From assembly GCA_900551985.1 (NCBI GenBank), contig URYG01000164.1:1-7251 (forward strand): 7,251 nt of DNA. Reading direction: 5' to 3'. Below the pieces are notes generated by a model. The model ran no database searches. It saw only the letters and a list, made by a program, of their open reading frames with translations, and was not told the origin of the DNA. Shown in pieces: positions 1 through 5,754 of this stretch; position 1 is the first letter of the stretch, and each line of letters starts with the position of its first letter. This DNA comes from an uncultured Prevotella sp. (GTDB taxonomy: Bacteria > Bacteroidota > Bacteroidia > Bacteroidales > Bacteroidaceae). The translations under genes and the position numbers were made by a program.

Positions 1-1145
1 TTCAAGTAGGTATCACGGATGCAGTTAACAGCAAAGCCCTCGTAGTACTTCACGCCCTGAGCATCTGCCACTGGGTCCTTGCGGTCCAATGAAAGATGGA
101 AGTGGAAGTTAGGGAATTCCTTCTCAAGCTCCCAGAAGTCCTCCAGGAAGAATGCCTCACCCAATGCACGAGCACCATAGAAGAAGTGCAACTCACGGTC
201 GGTAGTATGCAATGTCTTGGTCATGTGCATGATCTGCGCACGCAATGGAGCCATACCGGCACCACCACCAATCCAGATCATCTCCTTGCCTGATGTGAAG
301 TTAGGATGGAAGTCACCATAAGGACCACTCATCATTACCTTGTCGCCTGGCTTCAATGAGAAGATGTAAGAAGAAGCGATACCCGTTGGTACGTTCTGGA
401 ATCCTACCTGTGGACGTGGCAAGAATGGAGTTGTAGCGATACGTACGGTAAGGGTGATGATGTCACCCTCGTCTGGATAGTTCGCCATAGAGTAAGCACG
501 AACGGTAGGCTCTGGGTTGTGAGCCTTCAGGGAAAGAATGTTGAACTTCTTCCATGTACCGATGTACTCCTCGCCAATGAGATCCTTGTCGAAGTCCTTG
601 TCGTAATCGATGCAGTCGTATGCAGGAATCTTGATCTGAGCGTAAGAACCAGGAACGAAGTCCATGTGCTCGCCTGGAGGCAATGCCACCTTGAACTCCT
701 TGATGAATGATGAAACGTTCTTGTTGGAGATAACCTCGCACTCCCACTCTTTCACGCCCATCACGCTCTCAGGCACCTTGATCTTCAGGTCGCCCTTCAC
801 CTTGCACTGGCATCCCAGGCGCCAGTGGTCCTTGATCTGCTTGCGGGTGAAGTGAGGCTTCTCAGAATCGAGAATCTCGCCGCCGCCCTCGAGCACCTGA
901 ACCTTACACTGGCCACAGCTTGCCTTACCGCCGCAGGCAGAAGGCAGGAAGATGCCGTTCTCATTCAGCGTAGTCATCAAACTGCTGCCCTGAGGCACGT
1001 TGATGGTCTTGTCGCCATTGATTTCGATATTTACATTTCCGCTAGGGCTCAGATACTTCTTAGCCACGAGCAGGATGATAACCAGCAGGAGAATCACCAC
1101 GAGGAAAACTCCGATACTAGCCAATATAAATGATGTATTACCCAT
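1..1145 (-). CDS. nqrF: Na+-NQR subunit F, NADH-oxidising ferredoxin reductase (3' end outside window)
   Basis: NqrF is the electron entry subunit of Na+-NQR: it oxidises NADH at the cytoplasmic face and passes electrons through FAD to a 2Fe-2S centre. The visible 381 residues show, in order, one N-terminal membrane helix (about 6-28), a plant-type ferredoxin domain with Cys71, Cys77, Cys80 and Cys112 (CGGKASCGQC then GCQC), an FAD-binding domain with RAYSMAN at 216-222, and an NADH-binding domain with GGGAGMAPLR at 293-302 and YGAR at 323-326. The cysteine spacing matches the Vibrio enzyme with a one-residue offset. An extra Cys114 lies beside the last ligand. The start ATG is set by a perfect AGGAGG nine bases upstream, 18 nt after nqrE. 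The frame is open to the window edge; by comparison with the family (about 410-425 residues) some 40-45 C-terminal residues are missing. Last gene of the operon as seen here. Confidence 0.97.
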   Translation of the reverse strand, partial: MGNTSFILASIGVFLVVILLLVIILLVAKKYLSPSGNVNIEINGDKTINVPQGSSLMTTLNENGIFLPSACGGKASCGQCKVQVLEGGGEILDSEKPHFTRKQIKDHWRLGCQCKVKGDLKIKVPESVMGVKEWECEVISNKNVSSFIKEFKVALPPGEHMDFVPGSYAQIKIPAYDCIDYDKDFDKDLIGEEYIGTWKKFNILSLKAHNPEPTVRAYSMANYPDEGDIITLTVRIATTPFLPRPQVGFQNVPTGIASSYIFSLKPGDKVMMSGPYGDFHPNFTSGKEMIWIGGGAGMAPLRAQIMHMTKTLHTTDRELHFFYGARALGEAFFLEDFWELEKEFPNFHFHLSLDRKDPVADAQGVKYYEGFAVNCIRDTYL

Positions 1146-1154
1146 ATCTATAGT

Positions 1155-1160
1155 CCTCCT
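1155..1160 (-). promoter_or_regulatory. Shine-Dalgarno site of nqrF
   Basis: A perfect AGGAGG on the minus strand sits nine bases before the nqrF ATG, in the 18-nt gap after the nqrE stop. It fixes the start of nqrF. The whole gap resembles the nqrB-nqrC gap (see findings). Confidence 0.85.
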
Positions 1161-1163
1161 TTT

Positions 1164-1787
1164 TTAGATTTTCAAGCCTGAGAAGCAAAGCATAGCCATT
1201 GCCATGAGGCCTACTGTGATAAATGTGATGCCGAGTCCCTGCAGTGGCTTTGGCACGTCGCAATACTGCATCTTCTCGCGGATGGCTCCCATCAGGACGA
1301 TGGCGAGAGTCCAACCCAAGCCGGAACCTACGGCATAAACGATGCTATCCCATACTGAGGTGATAGCCTGAGAATTGGTAGGCTCCATCAGGATGCGCTG
1401 CTGCATGAAGAGAGATGCACCCATGATGGCACAGTTTACGGCAATCAATGGCAGGAAGATACCCAGCGCTGCATAGAGCGATGGTGAGAACTTCTCTACA
1501 ATCATCTCTACCAGCTGCACGATACCGGCGATGACGGCGATGAAGAGGATGAAGCTCAGGTAAGTGAGGTCAACACCCAGGATGCCGTCGGCGCTGAGCA
1601 CCTTGGTCTGCAACAGGTAATCTACAGGCACGGTGATGAGCAACACGAAGGTTACTGCCAGGCCCAAGCCCAAAGAGGTCTTCACGTTCTTGGATACTGC
1701 CAAGTATGAACACATACCCAGGAAGTAGGCGAAGATCATGTTATCGACGAAAATCGAACGGAAAAACAAACTTATTGCGTGCTCCAT
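1164..1787 (-). CDS. nqrE: Na+-NQR subunit E, membrane protein
   Basis: NqrE is one of two homologous six-helix membrane subunits of Na+-NQR. With NqrD, which has inverted topology, it forms a pseudo-symmetric pair holding an iron centre midway across the membrane; recent structures describe it as 2Fe-2S with two cysteines from each subunit. The matching residues here are Cys26 (in LGMCSYLAVS) and Cys119 (in VNCAIMGA). The 207-residue protein is almost wholly hydrophobic, and its C-terminal part has the family-typical PLQGLGITFITVGLMAMAML run. The start chosen (MEHAISLFFR) aligns with the family N-terminus and lies one base after the nqrD stop; an upstream in-frame ATG at 1817 would add ten charged residues and overlap nqrD. 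Its ribosome-binding site is inside the last codons of nqrD, so the two genes are probably translationally coupled. Confidence 0.97.
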   Translation of the reverse strand: MEHAISLFFRSIFVDNMIFAYFLGMCSYLAVSKNVKTSLGLGLAVTFVLLITVPVDYLLQTKVLSADGILGVDLTYLSFILFIAVIAGIVQLVEMIVEKFSPSLYAALGIFLPLIAVNCAIMGASLFMQQRILMEPTNSQAITSVWDSIVYAVGSGLGWTLAIVLMGAIREKMQYCDVPKPLQGLGITFITVGLMAMAMLCFSGLKI

Positions 1788-1788
1788 C

Positions 1789-2415
1789 TTACTTCTCCTC
1801 CTTATAAATATAGGCACGATGTACCCAGATTACACATCCAACGAGAATCAATGCCATGGCTGGCATAGTCATCATACCGTTGTTAACATATCCGAAGTTG
1901 TAAGCTCCCTCCGGTATCAGCTGGAAACCGAGCAATGAGCCGCGGCCCAGGAGCTCACGAACAGCACCCACAATCACGAGGATGAGGGCGTAACCCAAAC
2001 CATTACCTACACCATCGAGGAATGAAGGCCAAGGCTTGTTCATCATGGCGAACGCCTCCAAACGACCCATCAGGATACAGTTGGTGATGATCAGCCCCAC
2101 ATACACAGAGAGCTGCACGCTCACGTCGTAGGCGAAAGCCTTCAATACCTGGCTCACGATGGTAACCAGGGCAGCAACTACCACCAGCTGAACGATGATA
2201 CGGATGCGCTGAGGGATGGTGTTGCGGATGATGGAAATAATCACGTTAGAGAATGCCGTGATGATAGTAACGGCAAGTCCCATCACAATGGCTGGCTTCA
2301 GCTGGGAAGTAACAGCCAGGGCACTACAGATACCAAGCACCTGGACGAGCACAGGGTTGTCGCCGTTCAGTGGCTTGATGAATGCCTCCTTATTTTGTTT
2401 ACTAAATAATGCCAT
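1789..2415 (-). CDS. nqrD: Na+-NQR subunit D, membrane protein
   Basis: NqrD is the partner of NqrE in the membrane core of Na+-NQR. The 208-residue protein has about six hydrophobic segments and carries the family landmarks LGICSALAVT (Cys30) and TNCILMGRLEAFA (Cys113). These two cysteines correspond to the ligands that NqrD gives to the intramembrane iron centre. The SFLDGVGNGLGYALIL segment (131-146) and GAVRELLGRGSLLG (150-163) are also typical. The ATG lies 12 nt after the nqrC stop; the preceding bases (AAGCGAAATT) hold no clear Shine-Dalgarno sequence, so initiation may rely on coupling to nqrC or on an AT-rich leader. The C-terminal KEEK codons double as the nqrE ribosome-binding site. 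Confidence 0.97.
   Translation of the reverse strand: MALFSKQNKEAFIKPLNGDNPVLVQVLGICSALAVTSQLKPAIVMGLAVTIITAFSNVIISIIRNTIPQRIRIIVQLVVVAALVTIVSQVLKAFAYDVSVQLSVYVGLIITNCILMGRLEAFAMMNKPWPSFLDGVGNGLGYALILVIVGAVRELLGRGSLLGFQLIPEGAYNFGYVNNGMMTMPAMALILVGCVIWVHRAYIYKEEK
1795..1803 (-). promoter_or_regulatory. Shine-Dalgarno site of nqrE, embedded in nqrD codons
   Basis: AAGGAGGAG on the minus strand, with AGGAGG at 1797-1802, lies nine bases before the nqrE ATG. The same bases encode the Lys-Glu-Glu part of the NqrD C-terminus (KEEK, stop). This supports the start at 1787 over the upstream ATG at 1817. Confidence 0.85.
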
Positions 2416-2427
2416 AATTTCGCTTAA

Positions 2428-3030
2428 TTATTTAATGAATTTAGCAAGACCTTCCTTGAGCATTGCATCCACACCATCAGATGTCAATGTAGCACCGGTA
2501 ACGGCATCCACATTGTTAGGGTCGCCGGCAGGAGCGTCTTTCTCAACGCCCAGAGCGATGCCCTCTACTCCATCCTTGTGAATCTTCTTGCCCTGGAACT
2601 TCTGCTGCCACTTCAGGTTGTCCTTGATTTCAGCACCGAGTCCGGCTGTCTCGCCTTCGTGGTTGAAATATACGCCATAGATGGTGTTGTTGTCGGCATC
2701 CACGGCGATGAAGCCTGAAATACCGCCCCAGAGACCCATACCCTTCACGGAGTAAACGGTCTTCTTCTGACCATCAATCTCGCACTCGTAATACTTCATG
2801 CCGTCCTTCTCCTTCTCTTCCTTCACCACCTCTTTATATTTGGCAGCCGCAGTAGCGTTGTCAAGGTCGCGCAGGTTGAGGGAGTTCAGAATCTGCTTCT
2901 GAGTATCAAGAGCCACGTTGGCATCCTGTGTTGCCTTCAGCGAAGAAGACACGAACGCGAGCAGGAATGCCACGATTACCACGATGATAACCGAATAGAT
3001 AATAGTATAGCTATTTGAATTTGTCTTCAT
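2428..3030 (-). CDS. nqrC: Na+-NQR subunit C, covalent FMN carrier
   Basis: NqrC is a membrane-anchored periplasmic subunit that carries FMN bound through a phosphoester to threonine; a separate ApbE-type flavin transferase, not in this window, attaches it. Visible parts are one N-terminal membrane helix (about 9-29), a linker, and the FMN-binding domain with GMGLWGGISGF (97-107), NHEGETAGLGAEI (123-135) and the attachment motif VTGATLTS (177-184), in which Thr181 is the predicted flavinylated residue. At 200 residues it is clearly shorter than the Vibrio protein (about 257), the loss being in the region between the anchor and the FMN domain, but no conserved motif is missing. The ATG follows a perfect AGGAGG with a nine-base spacer, 18 nt after nqrB. 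Confidence 0.97.
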   Translation of the reverse strand: MKTNSNSYTIIYSVIIVVIVAFLLAFVSSSLKATQDANVALDTQKQILNSLNLRDLDNATAAAKYKEVVKEEKEKDGMKYYECEIDGQKKTVYSVKGMGLWGGISGFIAVDADNNTIYGVYFNHEGETAGLGAEIKDNLKWQQKFQGKKIHKDGVEGIALGVEKDAPAGDPNNVDAVTGATLTSDGVDAMLKEGLAKFIK

Positions 3031-3039
3031 ATCTACATT

Positions 3040-3045
3040 CCTCCT
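3040..3045 (-). promoter_or_regulatory. Shine-Dalgarno site of nqrC
   Basis: A perfect AGGAGG on the minus strand, nine bases before the nqrC ATG, in the 18-nt gap after the nqrB stop. It confirms the start at 3030. Confidence 0.85.
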
Positions 3046-3048
3046 ACA

Positions 3049-4206
3049 TTATTTAATAGCACGTTTAGCACGGCGAGAGATGTTGCCCTGAACTACACAG
3101 TAGTCGATGAGTGGAGCAAACATGTTGCCGAAGAAGATAGCGAGCATCATACCCTCTGGATAACCTGGGTTCATCACACGTACGATCACGGCGATGGCAC
3201 CGATGAAGAATCCGTAGAAGTACTTACCCTTCTCTGTACGGGCAGAGGTTACAGGGTCGGTAGCCATGAATACGGCTCCGAAGCAGAAACCACCGAGAAC
3301 GATGTGCTCATACCAGGCGATAGGTGTCATGCCGAGAGCCTGGAAGATAAGCGCCATCACGATGCCGCCTGCGAATACAGAACCCATTGTCTTCCATGAT
3401 GCGATGCCTGTCCAGAGAAGGATGATGGCACCGATGGCGATGGCGATGACTGATGTCTCGCCGATACAGCCAGGAATGAAACCGATGATAGAATCGCAGA
3501 GACTAGCTGAAGGCATGCCGCCCTGAGCCAGCTGACCGAGAGGAGTAGCAGCAGTGAAGCCATCAGGCAGGGTGTTACCCAGACCGAAGATAGCATCCTT
3601 AGCCACCCAAACCTTATCACCACTCATAGCCAATGGATATGAGAAGAAGAGGAACATACGGGCACCCACTGCCACATTGAAGATGTTCATACCGGTACCA
3701 CCGAAGATCTCTTTGCAGAAGATGACTGCGAAGGCGCACGCCAGAGCGAGCATCCACAGTGGTGTAGAGATAGGAATGATCAATGGGATGATGATACCGC
3801 TGACGAGGTAACCCTCCTGGATTTCCTCGTGCTTCCACTGAGCCCAGGCAAACTCGATGCCGAGACCCACGATGTAGCTAACCAGCAACTTAGGGAGGAC
3901 AGCCAGGAATCCGAAGCCGAAGACCTCGATGAAGCTGGCAGCGTCAAGTGTACCTGCAGCCTTGAAATTCTGGTATCCCACATTATACATACCGAAGAGC
4001 AATGCAGGAATCAGGGCGATTACCACAAAGCTCATGATGCGCTTCGAGTCGATAGAGTCATGGATATGGGCTCCGCTCTTCGCTGTCTTGTTTGGCACGT
4101 ACAGGAAGGTCTCGAAACCATCGAAGACGCTCTCGAAGGCATGCAGCTTACCTCCCTCCTGGAAGTTAGGCTTTATCTTATTGAGATAATTTCTTAATGC
4201 ACTCAT
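3049..4206 (-). CDS. nqrB: Na+-NQR subunit B, membrane subunit with covalent FMN
   Basis: NqrB is the large membrane subunit of Na+-NQR; it carries covalent FMN and riboflavin, delivers electrons to quinone and contains the Na+ path. The 385-residue protein has a soluble N-terminal stretch (about 1-55) followed by roughly ten hydrophobic helices. Family landmarks are EIFGGTGMNIFNVAVGARMF (166-185), the flavinylation motif DGFTAATPLGQ (215-225) with Thr221 as predicted FMN site, and GGFCFGAVFMATDPVTSART (305-324), shared with RnfD. The C-terminus NPGYPEGMMLAIFFGNMFAP is also typical. It is somewhat shorter than Vibrio NqrB (about 415). The ATG lies 39 nt after the nqrA stop behind an A-rich leader without a Shine-Dalgarno sequence; a GAGGAG at 4237-4242 is about 30 bases away, too far to serve. 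NqrB and RnfD are homologous, but the gene order with nqrA makes Rnf unlikely. Confidence 0.97.
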   Translation of the reverse strand: MSALRNYLNKIKPNFQEGGKLHAFESVFDGFETFLYVPNKTAKSGAHIHDSIDSKRIMSFVVIALIPALLFGMYNVGYQNFKAAGTLDAASFIEVFGFGFLAVLPKLLVSYIVGLGIEFAWAQWKHEEIQEGYLVSGIIIPLIIPISTPLWMLALACAFAVIFCKEIFGGTGMNIFNVAVGARMFLFFSYPLAMSGDKVWVAKDAIFGLGNTLPDGFTAATPLGQLAQGGMPSASLCDSIIGFIPGCIGETSVIAIAIGAIILLWTGIASWKTMGSVFAGGIVMALIFQALGMTPIAWYEHIVLGGFCFGAVFMATDPVTSARTEKGKYFYGFFIGAIAVIVRVMNPGYPEGMMLAIFFGNMFAPLIDYCVVQGNISRRAKRAIK

Positions 4207-4227
4207 TTTATTTATTCATTGTTAAAA

Positions 4228-4260
4228 TTAAGCGTTCTCCTCGAACTAAGCATTCTCCTT
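4228..4260 (-). repeat. Tandem imperfect 15-nt repeat across the nqrA stop
   Basis: AAGGAGAATGCTTAG (4260-4246) codes for the last four residues of NqrA (KENA) and its TAG stop. After three bases (TTC) it is followed by GAGGAGAACGCTTAA (4242-4228), which is in the same frame, would encode EENA, and ends in TAA. Twelve of 15 positions match. Confidence 0.7.
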
Positions 4261-5601
4261 GCGCAGGGTATTCAAGCCCTCACGTACAATCTTCTGCAAT
4301 TCGAGCTTAGAGCTATCCACGAACTCAGCTACCGCAAAGTCCTCAGGACTAACCTCATAGATACCGAGCTGCTCCTGCTTGTCGATATCGCCTGCGATGA
4401 TTGCCTTGATGAGATACTCACCGAAGATGTCCATAGGGAGAACCTGGTCGTACTCGCCGCTCATAATCATGTGGCGCTCGCCACCCTTCACGCGGGCATC
4501 GAGATTGTACTCCTTCTTCTTGCCGAAGAGCCAGGAGAGATAGGAACGTGAGGTAGAGAACTGATCGGTGCGTGGAAGAATCCAGCCGAGCATCTCGTCG
4601 CAGTCGTCACCCTCTGGGATGGCTGTGATCTCTGATGTGTGGCCTCCTACGAAATCTGCCACGGTGGTCTTGGTACCGGTCAATGGGTTGCCATTGATCA
4701 GGCGCACGTGCTCTGTAGCCTTCAGCTGTGCTTCAACGAAAGCTGAGAATGATGTACCTACCAACACGTTAGCGTAACCGGTCTGCTTCATCTCGCTACC
4801 AGCTACAGCCACCTTCTTGTGGAGATCAACCTTACCTGTAAGGAAGAGGCGACCGAAGAAGATTACCGATGCAGGATCTACCGTCCAAACCACCTCGCCC
4901 TTGTTCACAGGGTCGATGTTGTTCACCTGTACACCTACATTACCAGCAGGACAAGGTCCGTCAAAAACATTGATTTCCACATTCTTAGCCTCGCCGAGCG
5001 CATTGCAGTGCTGCTCAACTCCAACGCCAAGATAAGTTTTCGCAATCTTGCTCAAGGCTGTCAAACCTGCCTGGAAAGCATCCTCATTGCCAGCGAGTTC
5101 TACCTCGAAATCGGCAGCGAGCGGCATGTCGCGGAGGGCAGAAACGAAGATTGCCTTAGGAGTGGTATCCGGTGTGGTGGATACAGCGTAAGGCAACTGG
5201 TTGATGTAACCGAACAATCCAGCCTCGAGCAACGCCTGCTTCACGGCTGCACCATCCAACGACTCAACGTTTTTCTTACCAAAATCCGTAGAGGTCTGCT
5301 CAGCGTCTGCCTGCACCTTGATGCAAAGCACCTTGCGACGCTCCCCTCGCTCAATGGCGGTAACCTGACCGCTCACTGGTGAGGCAAACTTCACCTCTGG
5401 GCAAGCCTTGTTCACAAACAAGGCATCTCCGGCATTGACATGGTCGCCCTCGCGTACAACTACCTTAGGAGTAACACCCACGAAAGCTGCAGGCACGAGC
5501 GCATACTCGGCTGCCTGTGCCACAGGAAGGGTTACATCCTTGGAAGCCTTACCCGTAAGGTTAATGTCCAAGCCTTTACGTAACTTAATTACATTTGCCA
5601 T
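4246..5601 (-). CDS. nqrA: Na+-NQR subunit A, peripheral quinone-associated subunit
   Basis: NqrA is the cytoplasmic peripheral subunit of Na+-NQR and has been linked to quinone binding. It holds no known metal centre. The 451 residues start with the family signature NVIKLRKGLDINLTGK. A barrel-sandwich (biotinyl-like) segment follows (KFASPVSGQVTAIERGERRK, 71-90), then the Rossmann-like and SLBB-type region containing FDGPCPAGNVGVQV (213-226). The C-terminal part has SGEYDQVLPMDIFGEYLIKA (381-400) and SPEDFAVAEFVDSSKLE (418-434), both typical. An in-frame ATG at 5661 would add 20 residues, but these have no family counterpart and lie in AT-rich leader, so 5601 is preferred. There is no Shine-Dalgarno sequence; the leader is almost pure A/T, as is common in Bacteroidetes. 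First gene of the operon, divergent from the TamB-like gene. It has an unusual duplicated tail at its 3' end. Confidence 0.97.
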   Translation of the reverse strand: MANVIKLRKGLDINLTGKASKDVTLPVAQAAEYALVPAAFVGVTPKVVVREGDHVNAGDALFVNKACPEVKFASPVSGQVTAIERGERRKVLCIKVQADAEQTSTDFGKKNVESLDGAAVKQALLEAGLFGYINQLPYAVSTTPDTTPKAIFVSALRDMPLAADFEVELAGNEDAFQAGLTALSKIAKTYLGVGVEQHCNALGEAKNVEINVFDGPCPAGNVGVQVNNIDPVNKGEVVWTVDPASVIFFGRLFLTGKVDLHKKVAVAGSEMKQTGYANVLVGTSFSAFVEAQLKATEHVRLINGNPLTGTKTTVADFVGGHTSEITAIPEGDDCDEMLGWILPRTDQFSTSRSYLSWLFGKKKEYNLDARVKGGERHMIMSGEYDQVLPMDIFGEYLIKAIIAGDIDKQEQLGIYEVSPEDFAVAEFVDSSKLELQKIVREGLNTLRKENA

Positions 5602-5611
5602 AACTACATTA

Positions 5612-5626
5612 AAAATATTATATTTT
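5612..5626. repeat. AT-only palindrome in the nqrA leader
   Basis: AAAATAT (5612-5618) and ATATTTT (5620-5626) are perfect inverted arms around a single base. The palindrome begins 10 bases upstream of the nqrA start codon. It could be an operator or leader structure, but base composition alone makes such palindromes likely here. Confidence 0.4.
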
Positions 5627-5674
5627 AAAACTGATTTTCCGTGATATTTTTGTGAAAACATTCAAATTATGCTG

Positions 5675-5682
5675 CAAAAATA
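5675..5682 (-). promoter_or_regulatory. Candidate -7 box of the nqr operon promoter
   Basis: TATTTTTG on the minus strand matches the Bacteroidetes -7 consensus TAnnTTTG and is followed by CAGC, a common context. About 20 bases upstream (5703-5711) there is only a T-rich stretch, not a clean TTTG -33 box. Transcription would begin near 5671, giving a leader of about 70 nt before nqrA. The box is a sequence match only. Confidence 0.5.
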
Positions 5683-5722
5683 GCAAAAAAAAGTAAGACG
5701 AGGAAGAAAAATCACTAAATTA

Positions 5723-5754
5723 TTTGATAATGTAACAAAAAAGAAGTACTTTTG
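5723..5754 (+). promoter_or_regulatory. Candidate promoter of the TamB-like gene
   Basis: TTTG at 5723-5726 (-33 box) and TACTTTTG at 5747-5754 (-7 box) both match the Bacteroidetes consensus exactly, with a 20-base spacer. Transcription would begin close to 5760. This matters for the gene downstream: its only GTG start candidate, at 5754, overlaps the last base of the -7 box and would not be in the transcript. Confidence 0.6.

Noticed and set aside
1788..1817. A ten-residue N-terminal extension of NqrE from the ATG at 1817
   Set aside because: It would overlap nqrD, adds charged residues before a membrane helix, and ignores the AGGAGG placed nine bases before the ATG at 1787.
4208..4219. 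Three-codon mini-frame (ATG AAT AAA TAA) just before nqrB
   Set aside because: In an A-rich leader such short frames arise by chance; it has no ribosome-binding site and nothing else supports regulation by it.
4219..4551. A 110-codon plus-strand frame opposite the end of nqrA, and similar frames opposite nqrB and nqrF
   Set aside because: They lie fully antisense to well-recognised genes, show no family features or initiation signals, and are the by-product of biased codon use on the coding strand.
1..5601. Rnf complex (rnfCDGEAB) instead of Na+-NQR
   Set aside because: NqrB to NqrE are homologous to RnfD, G, E and A, but the first gene is clearly NqrA and the last is the ferredoxin-reductase NqrF with FAD and NADH motifs, which Rnf lacks.
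5602..5661. A 20-residue N-terminal extension of NqrA from the ATG at 5661
   Set aside because: The extension matches nothing expected in the family and is translated AT-rich leader; the NqrA signature begins right at the ATG at 5601.
5602..5753. RNA gene, riboswitch, CRISPR array, insertion sequence or terminator in the intergenic region
   Set aside because: No GC stem followed by a T run, no repeat-spacer pattern, no tRNA-like sequence and no transposase were seen; the stretch is simply AT-rich with promoter-like boxes.
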